Positions 47,072 to 55,590 of a DNA stretch of 64,000 nt are shown in pieces. Below the pieces are notes generated by a model. That model saw only the letters and a list, made by a program, of their open reading frames with translations. It did no database searches and was not told where the DNA came from. The stretch comes from Georgenia yuyongxinii (GTDB lineage Bacteria > Actinomycetota > Actinomycetes > Actinomycetales > Actinomycetaceae): the NCBI RefSeq assembly GCF_006352065.1, contig NZ_CP040915.1, positions 2,790,001-2,854,000 on the forward strand. Direction: 5' to 3'. The stretch's first letter is position 1, and each line of letters starts with the position of its first letter. A program made the position numbers and the translations under genes.

Positions 47072-48629
47072 GCGCCGGTCCTCCCCTGGTCGCCGGCCCC
47101 GGGACCGGGGCTCCCGACCGGCTCGGTGAACCGGCGTGCCAGCTCGAGGAGCAGGCGCGCCCCGTACCCGGTGGCGCCCTTCGAGCGCCACGCCTTGTCC
47201 TTGTCGACCTGCATCGTCCCGAGATGTCCAGGTGCGCCCAGGGCACCTCGCCGACGAAGTCGTCCAGGAACAGTGCGGCGGTGATGGCGCCCGCGTGCGG
47301 TCCGCCCAGGTTTGCGATGTCGGCAATCTCGGAGTCGAGCTGCTCGCGGTAGCTGCGCTGGAGCGGCAGCTGCCAGGCGGGCTCGTCCGTGGCGGCGCCG
47401 GCGGCCCGGACCTGGTCGACCACACCCTGGTGGTTGCCGAGCAGGGCGGCGACCCTCGGGCCGAGGGCCGCGAGGGCGGCCCCGGTGAGGGTGGCGATGG
47501 TCACGACGGCGGAGGGGCTCTCCTCGGTGGCGAGGACCAGGGCGTCGCTCATCGCCAGGCGGCCCTCGGCGTCGGTGTTGCGCACCTCGATGGTCTTGCC
47601 ACCACGGGCGTGGAGCACGTCGCCGAGCACGTACGCGGAGCCGGAGGGCATGTTGTCGGTGCACGCCAGGAAGCCGGTCACCCGGCAGGTCACCCCGGCA
47701 TCGCGCAGCGCGGTGAAGGTCCCGAGGATCGCGGCGGCGCCACCCATGTCCATCTTCATGAGCAGGTGCATGGGATCCGAGGGCTTCAGGCTGATGCCGC
47801 CGGAGTCGTACATGATGCCCTTGCCGACCAGGACGAGGTGCCCCGCCGCGGCCTCGCCGTCCGCCGGCGTGTAGGTGAGCTTGACCAGGCGCGGCTCCTC
47901 GGCGCTGCCCCGGTTGACCCCGAGCAGGCCGCCGCACCCCATCTCCACGAGCTCGGCCAGCCCGAACACCTCGACGTCGAAGCCGTGGACGGGCCCGAGC
48001 TGGACGGCGACGTCCGCCAGGTCCAGGGCCGTGAGGTGGCCGGGCGGGGTGTTCGCCAGGTCGCGGGCGAGCGCGGTGGCGCGGACGGTGACGAGGCCGG
48101 CCGCGATGCCCGCCTCCACCTCCGCGCGGTCGGCGCCGTCGAGCGCGAGCCGCACCGAGGTCAGGGCGGTCTCCTTGGGCTCGGCCCGCAGCACCGAGTA
48201 CCGGTAGCGGGCCAGGAGCGTCCCTTCGGTAAGTGCCTGGGCGGCGGCCCGGGCGTCCACGCCGCCGAGGGCAGGCAGCCGCAGCCCGACCGCCCCGGCA
48301 CGGGGGGCGGCGCGGGCGAACGCGGCCGCGGCGTCGCGCACGGCGCCCACGCTCTGCTCGGCGAGCGCGCCGCCACCCACGGCGAGAGCCAGCGGGGCGG
48401 ACTCACGCGCCACGATCAGCACACTGCCCACCTTCGCGTCGAAGCCGGCGCGGGAGAGGGCGTCGCGGGACAGGCCGAGCTCGGCGGCGACGTCGGCGTC
48501 GGTATGGACGACGACGCCGGTCGCCGCCACGTCCGCGACGGCGTCGACCGCCCGGACGTCGACCTGTGCCCGCTGGGACGGGATCGGGGTGAAGGTGTCG
48601 GGGATGACCTTGTTGGGGCGACGCGACAT
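47068..48629 (-). pseudogene. pepA: leucyl aminopeptidase (M17), frameshifted near the 3' end
   Basis: The first ~470 codons encode a normal M17 aminopeptidase: N-terminal domain, metal-binding GKGIMYDSGGISLKPSD and MKMDMGGAAAILG, and the signature NTDAEGRLAMSDAL. At about 47221-47223 the frame breaks just after WAHLDISG. The expected continuation (G)TMQVDKDKAWRSKGATGYG...LLLELARRF is found intact in the next frame and ends at 47068. One base is missing at the junction (TCGGGACG, where TCGGGNACG is needed). In the unshifted frame translation would run on for hundreds of codons. Either the gene is recently broken or this is a sequencing error. AAGGAGG precedes the ATG. Confidence 0.85.
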
Positions 48630-48721
48630 GAGCAGCCTCCTTGGCGCGAACGGGCCCGCGCCCGTGCCTGCACGCGCCACGGTCCGCCAGTGCAGCGCGT
48701 TCACGCATCACCCGTTCCGGG

Positions 48722-49191
48722 TCACTCCGTTCTGCCGGACAGCGCCAGCACCGATCCCGCGTGGGCGGCGAAGGCGAGCGGCATCACCATGTGCGACGGC
48801 GGGTGTCCACCGCGGACGGCCACGACCACGACCATCGGCCGCAGTGCGGCCACCGACCCGTTCGGACTGACGACGGCGGTGAGCACCCCGGCGAGGACCA
48901 TCACGGCGACGAGCAACGACCGCACGCCGGTGCCGGCGCGGTCGGTCAGGGCCCGGCCGGCCCAGGTCGTCACCCCGGTCGCGTCCAGCGCCTCGCTGAT
49001 GACTAAGAGGGATGCGACGAACACGACGATCGGGTCCCCGAACCCTGCGAGGGCCGCCCGGCGTCCAGCACCCCGGTGAGGTACAAAGACAGCGCGGTGG
49101 CGACGGCGACCACGCTCACCGGCAGCCGGTTCCACAGGAACAGCGCCGCCGCCACGGCCAGCACCGCGAGGCTGGTGACAGCGGGATCCAT
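48722..49191 (-). pseudogene. fragment of an SLC13/ArsB-type permease, frameshifted and truncated
   Basis: The start (49191) encodes MDPAVTSLAVLAVAAALFLWNRLPVS...LSLYLTGVLDAG in one frame; from about 49060 the homology continues in another: ALAGFGDPIVVFVASLLVISEALDATGVTTWAGR, then SPNGSVAALRPMVVVVA and HMVMPLAFAAHAGSVLALSG. This is the N-terminal quarter of an SLC13-type (dicarboxylate/sulfate) permease that usually has ~590 residues. One base is lost in a G-rich stretch near 49065, and everything after LALSG is missing, with a stop at 48722. The loss of the C-terminus shows true decay, whatever the cause of the frameshift. Confidence 0.8.
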
Positions 49192-49224
49192 GTCCGTCGC
49201 GGCTCTCTGTGCGGTCCGGGCCGG

Positions 49225-49686
49225 TCACTCCTGCTCGAGGGTGAGGCCGTCGGCGTCGTCCCCGACGGTCAGCGTCTCCCCGTCCAGGTTCAGGGTCGGC
49301 CCGGACAGCAGGAGCTGCTCGAGCCAGGCGTCCTGGTCCATCAGCTCGCCGGAGCAGGCCATCATCGTGGTGGCCAGGGCGTCGTCGACGGCGAGGGTGC
49401 CGCCGTCCCAGCTCGCGCCGCCGGAGAGGGTGTTGCACCCGGCCACCGCCGAGATGGTGTCCTCGCCGAAGATGAGCCGGACCTGTGAGTCCGCGACGAG
49501 GTCGTGCCCGCGCACCTCGGTCGAGACGAAGGCCTTGCCCACAAGGTCAGGACCGCCCTCAGCCACCCCGACGCCACAGGCGGCGAGGAGGCTGGCAGCG
49601 AGCACGAGCGAGCCGGCGGGCACGGCGCGCCCGCGGCCTGCCACCCGGCCCCTGCGGCGAGGGCCGACCCTCCGGCGAGCGTTCAC
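49225..49686 (-). CDS. META-domain (HslJ-like) lipoprotein
   Basis: A 153-residue secreted protein. A basic N-terminus and hydrophobic stretch end in the lipobox LLAACG (Cys ~37). The mature part has the META/HslJ pattern: FGEDTISAVAGCNTLSGGASWDGGTLAV...ATTMMACSGELMDQDAWLEQLL, with the two conserved cysteines. HslJ proteins are heat-shock or stress-linked outer-surface proteins. Here it lies among other stress genes. Confidence 0.88.
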   Translation of the reverse strand: MNARRRVGPRRRGRVAGRGRAVPAGSLVLAASLLAACGVGVAEGGPDLVGKAFVSTEVRGHDLVADSQVRLIFGEDTISAVAGCNTLSGGASWDGGTLAVDDALATTMMACSGELMDQDAWLEQLLLSGPTLNLDGETLTVGDDADGLTLEQE

Positions 49687-49709
49687 GGCAGCTTCCGCCT
49701 CACGCGCGC

Positions 49710-50195
49710 TCAGCCGGCCCCCAGCTCGTCGGCGAGCTCCTTCTCGTCCTCCTCGGAGAGGGAGGTCTGCAGCACGGTGCCACCGAACTCACGCATCGCA
49801 GCGGCGAACTTGTCCTCGGTGAGCTTCCCGGCCATGACCACGACGGCGGCCTTGCCGGGTTCGAGCATGTTCTCGACCCGCTCCTTGAAGGCATGGTCGA
49901 TGCCTGACTTTCCCAGCTTCCCGGTCACGGCCCCCAGGGCGCCACCGAGCAGGAGCCCGACGCCGGGCACGAGGAAGAGCAGGCCGAAGATCGCGCCCCA
50001 CAGCGCGCCGGAGGCCGCGGAGGCGCCGACGATCTTTGACGGGGTGTCCACGTGCTTCTTGCCCTCGGCGTCGACCTCGACCACGGCGAGCCCGGTCAGG
50101 TTCACCACGAAGTCCCGCTGCAGGTCAAGGACCTTCGCGTACGCCTGCTGCGCCGTGGCGTGGTCGTCATATCCCAGGATGATCAGCTCGGACAC
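49710..50195 (-). CDS. DUF1269 membrane-associated protein
   Basis: A 161-residue protein of the DUF1269 family: SELIILGYDDHATAQQAYAKVLDLQ, a central glycine-rich hydrophobic hairpin GALWGAIFGLLFLVPGVGLLLGGALGAVTG, and VVVMAGKLTEDKFAAAMREFGG followed by TSLSEEDEKEL. These proteins often sit near universal stress and Hsp20 genes; the function is unknown. GTG 50195 is chosen because AAGGAG lies just upstream. Confidence 0.88.
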   Translation of the reverse strand: MSELIILGYDDHATAQQAYAKVLDLQRDFVVNLTGLAVVEVDAEGKKHVDTPSKIVGASAASGALWGAIFGLLFLVPGVGLLLGGALGAVTGKLGKSGIDHAFKERVENMLEPGKAAVVVMAGKLTEDKFAAAMREFGGTVLQTSLSEEDEKELADELGAG

Positions 50196-50523
50196 GTCGG
50201 ACTCCTTCTTCTCGGTGGTCAGATTCTTCGAGGTTGACCGCTGCTTCTCGGTTCTCCTCGGTGCGTGCGCCGTCCTAGCCTCTCGCCCATGCCCGGAGCG
50301 TGGCTCATCCGGAACGGATGGTCCGGTGAGGGCCGGGACCCGAAGGCGTCGCGGGTTCGTTTCGCCACGTCGTGGTCCGTTGGCGATCGGTCCTCGGCCG
50401 GAGTTCACTTCCCTGACCGGGCCATGCGCTCGCTCGTCTGGAGGTGTCCGATGGCCAGGACGGACCGGATCGCACAACCCTTGGGCACCCGCACGCCGTA
50501 CCGGGGTCGGTGAGACCTGGCCG
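50196..50523. other. intergenic region upstream of DUF1269
   Basis: About 330 bases with no supported gene. It must hold the promoter of the minus-strand DUF1269 gene. Short open frames have no recognisable content. The stretch leads into a truncated oxidoreductase fragment, so part of it may be the 5' region of that lost gene. Confidence 0.4.
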
Positions 50524-50683
50524 GTGCGTGTGGACAGCTACCTCGCCGACGGCGTCGATCCCGCCGACGTCGACCGGTGGGTGCAGTCGGCCTCGGTCCT
50601 GCACTCCAACGGCGACGCGCTCGACATCGTCGTCAAGGACGGCCGCATGGTCGGGGTCCGGGGCCGCGCGGGCGACCGAGTAG
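50524..50683 (+). pseudogene. N-terminal fragment of a molybdopterin oxidoreductase
   Basis: About 53 codons from a GTG read VDSYLADGVDPADVDRWVQS, then VLHSNGDALDIVVKDGRMVGVRGRAGDRV. This matches the beginning of NasA/formate-dehydrogenase-type molybdopterin oxidoreductases, where the segment is WVQSACVLCSNGCG followed by LDIAVKDGRMVGVRGR. In this copy the iron-sulfur cysteines are gone (VLHSNGDA). The homology stops at RAGDRV, where such enzymes continue for 600 or more residues. It is therefore a remnant, joined directly to another fragment. Confidence 0.7.
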
Positions 50684-50938
50684 GTGCGCGAGAAGGCCGC
50701 CGACCTGATGGGGCGCCGGGGTGAGGTTGCGCTGCCCCTGCTCCGGGACCTGCGCGGCATCTACACCGGGGCTGCCGGGGTCTGCGCCGACTGGGAGCTC
50801 ATCGCCCATGCGGCGCAGAGTCTGAAGGACACGGAGCTGGTCGAGCTCGCCCAGCGTTACGGGGCCGAGAGCAAGCGCCGGATGAAGTGGGCGAACGGCA
50901 AGCTGAAGGAGTCGGCCACACAGGTCCTGCTGTGGTGT
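50684..50938 (+). pseudogene. fragment of a helical protein of unknown family
   Basis: The frame VREKAADLMGRRGEVALPLL...CADWELIAHAAQSLKDTELVELAQRYGAESKRRMKWANGKLKESATQVLL begins exactly where the oxidoreductase fragment ends. It looks like the C-terminal part of an all-helical protein. The frame stays open past the end of this segment, but its sequence there is Arg/Pro-rich and overlaps a minus-strand gene, so the real end is near 50938. I cannot name the family. The junction at 50683/50684 looks like a deletion scar. Confidence 0.5.
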
Positions 50939-50983
50939 GCGGCCCGGCGGGGGGCCCGCCGTGAGCCGTCGCGCCGGCCGCCG

Positions 50984-51277
50984 TCAGGACCGGCGGCCGC
51001 GCAGCGCGATCACGGGTGCAGAGAAGAACGCGAGCCCGAGGACAAATCCGAAGTCGTACCAGTTCCCGTTGTTGTCGACCTCGTAGATGTTGACGGTGTC
51101 CGTGAAGAGGGACACCAGGAACGTGATCGGCAGGATGATGCCCTGCCACAGGCCCCACCAGAACCCGTAACCGCGGGGGCTCACCTCCGGGTTCAGGCCC
51201 GCTGCGCACGCCCCCAACAGCAGGAGCCCGGCCGCAACCAGGCCGACGATCACGAGTGTCCTCCTCGCTACCGACAT
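50984..51277 (-). CDS. small membrane protein, possible lipoprotein
   Basis: A 97-residue protein. The N-terminal hydrophobic segment ends in LLLLGACAAG, a possible lipobox. A second helix WGLWQGIILPITFLVSLF, the motif DTVNIYEVDNNGNWYDFGFVLG, and a third hydrophobic stretch follow. The NWYDFGFxLG pattern recurs in small actinobacterial and bacteroidetal membrane proteins of unknown function. The ATG at 51277 has GGAGGTGAGG directly upstream. Confidence 0.75.
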   Translation of the reverse strand: MSVARRTLVIVGLVAAGLLLLGACAAGLNPEVSPRGYGFWWGLWQGIILPITFLVSLFTDTVNIYEVDNNGNWYDFGFVLGLAFFSAPVIALRGRRS

Positions 51278-51436
51278 GACCTCACCTCCACGCACACTCA
51301 ACCGCGCGCCACCCCAGCGCGTCGAGTGCTTCGCGTCCAATGCTGAGGCCACACCGCCGCTCAACCTGCGTGCCTCGCCGCCGAGCGGCGCCTTGCGTCG
51401 TGGAGGCTCAACTCTTTCGCCGCGGGCGATCAACGC

Positions 51437-51463
51437 TTAGCACTCTCCATGTGAGAGTGCTAA
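51437..51463 (+). promoter_or_regulatory. CIRCE element (HrcA operator)
   Basis: A perfect consensus CIRCE: TTAGCACTC, nine bases, GAGTGCTAA. HrcA binds this inverted repeat and represses heat-shock genes. It lies 94 bases before the Hsp20 start codon, the only plus-strand gene it could serve. Confidence 0.95.
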
Positions 51464-51556
51464 AACTGGAGTCATCAGCCGCCCGGTCCGAGAGCTACGG
51501 ACCCCGGCGGGACCGACCCGGACCGTCCGGGCCAGGAGCACGTGGAGGTGGTACCC

Positions 51557-51988
51557 ATGGCCAACCGTTACGACCCGTTCCGCGACGTCGACCGATGGCT
51601 GACGAACGCCCTGCGACAGGTGCCCTCGTCGCCCGGCATGCCGCTGGACCTCTACCGCGAGGGCGAGAGCTTCGTCGCGAAGGTGGACCTGCCCGGCGTC
51701 GACCCGTCGACCATCGACATCGACGTCGAGGAGCGCACCCTGACGATCCGGGCCGAGCGCAAGGAGCAGGGCGAGGACGTGCAGTGGCTCTCCCACGAGC
51801 GCCCCACCGGCACCTTCGCCCGCCAGCTCTCCCTGGGCAGCGGCCTCGCGCTCGACCGGATCGAGGCCGGCTACGCCGACGGCGTGCTGACCCTCACGAT
51901 CCCCGTGGCCGAGGAGGCCAGGCCGCGCAAGATCCAGGTGAGCCACACGGGCACACCGACCAGGATCGAGCAGCCGGCCGGGGCCTGA
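51557..51988 (+). CDS. hsp20: Hsp20 / alpha-crystallin small heat-shock protein
   Basis: A 143-residue holdase chaperone. The alpha-crystallin domain runs from ~30 to 130: PLDLYREGESFVAKVDLPGVDPSTIDIDVEERTLTIRAER, GTFARQLSLGSGL and YADGVLTLTIPV; the C-terminal tail RKIQV is a variant IXI anchor. GGAGG lies nine bases before the ATG at 51557; the upstream in-frame ATG at 51542 would include that site in the coding region and is rejected. It is controlled by the CIRCE element upstream and followed by a strong hairpin. Direct HrcA control of an hsp20 gene is less common than of groES or groEL. Confidence 0.95.
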   Translation: MANRYDPFRDVDRWLTNALRQVPSSPGMPLDLYREGESFVAKVDLPGVDPSTIDIDVEERTLTIRAERKEQGEDVQWLSHERPTGTFARQLSLGSGLALDRIEAGYADGVLTLTIPVAEEARPRKIQVSHTGTPTRIEQPAGA

Positions 51989-52048
51989 CCCCGGTCGGGG
52001 CCTGACCCCGGTCGCGGGTCGACGCCGCACGAGGCAACCCTGCGCACC

Positions 52049-52078
52049 CGGCGACGGCGCCACGTGGCGCCGTCGCCG
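52049..52078 (+). terminator. terminator after hsp20
   Basis: A perfect inverted repeat with 13 base pairs around ACGT, followed by TT, 60 bases after the stop codon. Confidence 0.8.
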
Positions 52079-52102
52079 TTTGCGGGCCCCACGCCTGGTT
52101 CG

Positions 52103-52108
52103 TACCGT
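52103..52108 (+). promoter_or_regulatory. -10 box of leaderless CPBP gene promoter
   Basis: TACCGT, six bases before the GTG at 52115. Confidence 0.6.
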
Positions 52109-52114
52109 TCCCGT

Positions 52115-52786
52115 GTGCGGCATGTGGGGCACGAGCGCGCGCGGCGGACGGCGACCTTGCTCGCGCCCGTGACGGTGCCGGTCTCGATGTCCGCGGCGTT
52201 CGCGCTGCTCGGGCGGAGGCTGCCCGCCCGCCGGGCCTACGCCGTCGGCTTCGCCGTGTACTGGCTCGGCTGGGGCACGGCCTTCCCGCTGTGGGTCCTC
52301 GGCCCGCGTGAGGCGTGGCGGTGGCTGGGCGGTGGCCGGCGCCCGCACGTCGGCGAGGCCGTGCTGCTGCTCGTGCCGCTGGCCGGGGCCGTCGCCACCG
52401 AGCTGGTCCCGCAGCGCCGTCTCGTCACCGCACGGGTGGCCGCGGTCATGGTCGCCACCGCCACGGTCAACGCCGCGTCGGAGGAGCTGCTGTGGCGCGC
52501 GCTCTTCCTTGCCCAGTTCCCGGACGACGCGGCGCGGGGCCGTCTCTGGCCGTTGGCCGGCTTCACCGTCTGGCATCTCGCGCCTCAGCTCGTGCTCCCG
52601 TCCCGGCGCGGGAGGCTGCCGTTCCTCGGCGGCGCACTGCTCGTGGGCGCCGCCGCCACCGCCGTCGGCGCCCGCTGCGGCGGCCTGCGCACGGTGCTCG
52701 TGGCGCACATGGCAACCGACGCGTGCGGGGTGCGGGCCGCGCGATTTCGGCTGGGAATGCCGGTGCCGCCTACGATGCACCCGTGA
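52115..52786 (+). CDS. CPBP-family intramembrane protease-like protein
   Basis: A 223-residue membrane protein with about six helices. The CPBP/Abi motif 1 EE..W/R is visible as [16 protein letters not shown], and motif 2 as [15 protein letters not shown] with the metal-ligand His. The third motif His is probably in [12 protein letters not shown]. The family comprises CAAX-prenyl-protease-related intramembrane metalloproteases involved in bacteriocin maturation or immunity; the role here is unknown. The GTG start at 52115 is set by the TACCGT box; it overlaps thyA by four bases. Confidence 0.85.
   Translation: MRHVGHERARRTATLLAPVTVPVSMSAAFALLGRRLPARRAYAVGFAVYWLGWGTAFPLWVLGPREAWRWLGGGRRPHVGEAVLLLVPLAGAVATELVPQRRLVTARVAAVMVATATVNAASEELLWRALFLAQFPDDAARGRLWPLAGFTVWHLAPQLVLPSRRGRLPFLGGALLVGAAATAVGARCGGLRTVLVAHMATDACGVRAARFRLGMPVPPTMHP
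52771..52776 (+). promoter_or_regulatory. -10 box of leaderless thyA promoter, inside the CPBP gene
   Basis: TACGAT, six bases before the thyA GTG at 52783, within the last codons of the upstream gene. thyA-folA can therefore be transcribed independently. Confidence 0.6.
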
Positions 52787-53613
52787 CCCAGAGCCCGCCG
52801 CCGGCCCCTGCCGCACCTGTGAGCACCGCCTACGAGGACCTGCTGCGCCACGTCCTGGAGCGTGGGACCGCCAAGGCGGACCGCACCGGGACCGGCACCC
52901 GAAGCGTCTTCGGCCACCAGATGCGCTACGACCTCAGCCAGGGCTTTCCCCTCGTCACCACCAAGCGGGTGTTCCTGCGCGGCGTCGCGGAGGAGCTGTT
53001 CTGGTTCCTGCGCGGTGAGCACAACGCGCGCCCCCTTCAGGAGAAGGGCGTGCACATCTGGGACGAGTGGGCCGGGCCCGACGGCGAGCTCGGCCCGGTC
53101 TACGGCGTGCAGTGGCGTTCGTGGCCCACGCCGGACGGGCGGCACATCGACCAGGTGCAGCAGGTCCTCGACACCCTGCGCACCAACCCGGACTCCCGCC
53201 GGATCATCGTCTCGGCCTGGAACGTCGCCGACCTGGACCAGATGGCGCTCATGCCGTGCCACGCGTTCTTCCAGTTCTACGTGGCCGACGGCCGGCTGAG
53301 CTGCCAGCTCTACCAGCGCAGCGCAGACCTCTTCCTCGGCGTGCCGTTCAACATCGCCTCCTACGCCCTGCTGACGCACATGGTCGCCCAGCAGGTGGGG
53401 CTCGAGGTGGGCGACTTCGTCTGGACCGGGGGCGACTGCCACATCTACGACAACCACGTCGACCAGGTCACCGAGCAGCTCTCCCGCGAGCCCTACCCGT
53501 TCCCCACCCTGCAGCTGCGCAAGGCGGGCTCGCTCTTCGACTACACCTGGGACGACGTCGAGGTCGTCGGCTACCGGCACCACCCTGCCATCAAGGCCCC
53601 GGTGGCCGTCTAG
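52783..53613 (+). CDS. thyA: thymidylate synthase
   Basis: A 276-residue enzyme that methylates dUMP to dTMP with methylene-tetrahydrofolate. All motifs are present: [19 protein letters not shown], the catalytic Cys159 in [37 protein letters not shown] and the nucleotide-binding [13 protein letters not shown]. The length is close to the E. coli enzyme (264). GTG 52783 is the start. The stop TAG overlaps the folA GTG by one base; ThyA makes the dihydrofolate that FolA recycles, so the pair forms a functional cycle. Confidence 0.97.
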   Translation: MTQSPPPAPAAPVSTAYEDLLRHVLERGTAKADRTGTGTRSVFGHQMRYDLSQGFPLVTTKRVFLRGVAEELFWFLRGEHNARPLQEKGVHIWDEWAGPDGELGPVYGVQWRSWPTPDGRHIDQVQQVLDTLRTNPDSRRIIVSAWNVADLDQMALMPCHAFFQFYVADGRLSCQLYQRSADLFLGVPFNIASYALLTHMVAQQVGLEVGDFVWTGGDCHIYDNHVDQVTEQLSREPYPFPTLQLRKAGSLFDYTWDDVEVVGYRHHPAIKAPVAV

Positions 53614-54107
53614 TGCTCGGCATGATCTGGGCGCAGGCCCACGACCGGGTCATCGGTGCCGGTGGCACCATGCCCTGGCACCTGCCCGAGGACCTCGCGC
53701 ACTTTCGTGCCGCCACGACCGGCTCCGCCGTCGTCATGGGGCGGGGCACCTGGGAGTCGCTGAACCCGCGCTACCGGCCACTGCCCGGGCGCCGCAACAT
53801 CGTGCTCACCCGCCAGGTGGGGTTCGTGGCCGAGGGCGCAGAGGTGGTCGGCACGCTCGACGACGCCCTGCGCCTGACTAGCGACGCCTGGGTGATCGGC
53901 GGCGGGCAGGTCTTCGCCGAGGCCCTGTCCCGCGCCGACCGGCTGGTGGTCACCGACATCGACCTGGCGGTCGACGGCGACACACGCGCCCCGGCGGTCG
54001 ACGACCGCGTCTGGGAGGTCGATGCCGCGGACCCCGACCGCGGCTGGCACACCGCCGCGAACGGCCTGCACTACCGGTTCACCACGTTCCACCGCCGCGC
54101 GTCGTAA
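53613..54107 (+). CDS. folA: dihydrofolate reductase
   Basis: A 164-residue enzyme that reduces dihydrofolate to tetrahydrofolate. LGMIWAQAHDRVIGAGGTMPWHLPEDLAHFRAAT contains the Trp loop and the catalytic acid in LPED; VVMGRGTWESL binds NADPH; VIGGGQVFAEAL is the conserved glycine turn. GTG 53613 gives VLGMIWAQ, the usual actinobacterial start; ATG 53622 is an alternative. Confidence 0.96.
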   Translation: MLGMIWAQAHDRVIGAGGTMPWHLPEDLAHFRAATTGSAVVMGRGTWESLNPRYRPLPGRRNIVLTRQVGFVAEGAEVVGTLDDALRLTSDAWVIGGGQVFAEALSRADRLVVTDIDLAVDGDTRAPAVDDRVWEVDAADPDRGWHTAANGLHYRFTTFHRRAS

Positions 54108-54145
54108 CGCCCCTCTCGGGTCGACCACCCGGGGTATCGCTGCGT

Positions 54146-54187
54146 CCGGTAGTTCCCTCAGGACATCCCTGAGAGAACTCCTACCGG
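54146..54187 (+). terminator. hairpin after folA
   Basis: An interrupted inverted repeat: outer CCGGTAG / CTACCGG arms and an inner CTCAGG / CCTGAG stem around ACAT, 38 bases after the stop. Confidence 0.55.
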
Positions 54188-54334
54188 CTCCTACCGGCGC
54201 CGAGGTGCTCCCTACGCGCCTGCGCCAGCCCCCCGGCACCGGCTGCGGCGCCGGCCTGGCCTTGCCTGGCCTGGCCCGATAGGGGCGCCCGATATGCTTG
54301 GTTTCGGACGTTTGCCTTCGAAATCTGGAGTGTC

Positions 54335-54928
54335 ATGAGAACCGCACGTCGCACCGCGCTGCTCGGCGCCGGCATCCTGGTGGCCGTCGCCCTGGCCGCC
54401 TGCTCCTCGCCCGAGGACGGCGCCGCAGCGGCCGGGGCCACCGGGGACGCAGCCACCGTGGCGGCCGAGGCGGGTACCGACGCACCACCCGCGACGAGCG
54501 CCAGGGTCGCCGACATCGACCCGGCCGACGTCGTCGCCGAGCAGACCTACACGGTGCCGGGCAGCCAGGACACGGTCACCGTGGGCCTGCACTCGCTGGT
54601 GGTGGACGGTGAGGTGATGACGCTGCACCTGTTCTTCACGCCTGAGTTCTCCTCGGTATCCGACGACGCCGCGATCTCCGTCTTCGACATGGTCGGCTCC
54701 GGGTTCGGTCCCACGCTGGTGGACCGGCAGAACCTCAAGGAGTACACGATCCTCAGCGAGAACATCACCACCGACTGGGAGGCCGACCAGGTCTACACCG
54801 AGGCCACCAACGGCGAGCCGGTGCTGTGGTGGGCCGGGTTCGCCGCCCCGCAGGACGACATCGACACCATCGACGTCCGGGTGCTCGACGAGCTGCCCGA
54901 GTTTACCGACGTGCCGATCGTCCGATGA
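54335..54928 (+). CDS. secreted lipoprotein of unknown function
   Basis: A 197-residue lipoprotein. The signal peptide MRTARRTALLGAGILVAVALAAC ends in the lipobox LAAC (written here as part of 23 residues only to residue 20: see positions 1-23), with Cys23 as the lipidation site. An Ala/Thr/Glu-rich linker (~24-60) leads to a globular domain with VHSL-like VGLHSLVVDGEVMTLHLFF. GGAG lies seven bases before the ATG. It overlaps the OmpA-domain gene (ATGA), so the two proteins probably act together at the cell surface. Confidence 0.8.
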   Translation: MRTARRTALLGAGILVAVALAACSSPEDGAAAAGATGDAATVAAEAGTDAPPATSARVADIDPADVVAEQTYTVPGSQDTVTVGLHSLVVDGEVMTLHLFFTPEFSSVSDDAAISVFDMVGSGFGPTLVDRQNLKEYTILSENITTDWEADQVYTEATNGEPVLWWAGFAAPQDDIDTIDVRVLDELPEFTDVPIVR

Positions 54929-55584
54929 GCCCGTCACCCTTCGCCCACCCCTACAGGCTGCGGGCACGTGCCCGCGCGGGTGACGCGGGCGCGGGAGCTG
55001 CGCGCGCCGGCGTCGCGGGCGTGGGAGTTGCGCGCGCCGGCGTCGCGGGCGCCCTCGTCGTCACCCTGGTTGCGACGCTCGCACCGGCGGCGCACAGCTT
55101 CACGTCACCCGACGAGCTGCCGGAGCCCACGGCGGAGCTGCTCGCCCGGTCGGTCATCGCGTGGGACCCGACCGGCTCGGTGATCGCGTGGGACACCGCG
55201 GACACAGTGCGCAGCGTCGAGCAGGTGCAGACCGAGGGCGCACAGACCACGATCACCCTCGCCACGGACGTCCTGTTCACGCCGGACAGCGCCGAGCTGC
55301 CCACGACCGCCGCCGGCCGGGTCGGCGAGCTCGTCGGCCAGATCCCCGACGGCGCGGCGGTGCAGGTGCACGGGCACACCGACTCCGTCCAGGGCGCGGT
55401 GGACAACCACCGGCTGTCCACCGCCCGGGCCGAGGCCGTGGCCGCCGTCGTCCGGGCCGAGCGACCCGACCTCCTCCTCGACGTCGCCGGCTTCGCCGCC
55501 ACCCGGCCGGCCGTGACGGAGAAGCCGGAGGATCCCTCGACCCGGGCGGCGAACCGCCGGGTGGAGATCGTCTACGCGGGCTGA
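54925..55584 (+). CDS. OmpA-domain cell-envelope protein
   Basis: A 219-residue protein. The N-terminus is Arg/Ala-rich with a duplicated GVARAGVAG motif, then a hydrophobic helix (~40-57, VAGALVVTLVATLAPAAHS) that is either a signal peptide or an anchor. The C-terminal half (~110-219) is an OmpA-like peptidoglycan-binding domain: VLFTPDSAELPTTAAGRVGEL, VHGHTDSVQGAVDNHRLSTARAEAV and AANRRVEIVYAG. The diaminopimelate-binding Asp and Arg are in HTDS and NRRVEI. It is translated from the ATGA overlap with the lipoprotein gene. A ~30-bp repeat at ~54990-55050 encodes the duplicated motif. Confidence 0.9.
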   Translation: MSPSPFAHPYRLRARARAGDAGAGAARAGVAGVGVARAGVAGALVVTLVATLAPAAHSFTSPDELPEPTAELLARSVIAWDPTGSVIAWDTADTVRSVEQVQTEGAQTTITLATDVLFTPDSAELPTTAAGRVGELVGQIPDGAAVQVHGHTDSVQGAVDNHRLSTARAEAVAAVVRAERPDLLLDVAGFAATRPAVTEKPEDPSTRAANRRVEIVYAG

Positions 55585-55590
55585 GCGCCG

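Noticed and set aside
45897-48704. A 935-codon minus-strand frame that would make one long aminopeptidase fusion.
   Set aside because: The second half is an out-of-frame reading of the transporter gene; it stays open only because of the one-base loss in pepA.
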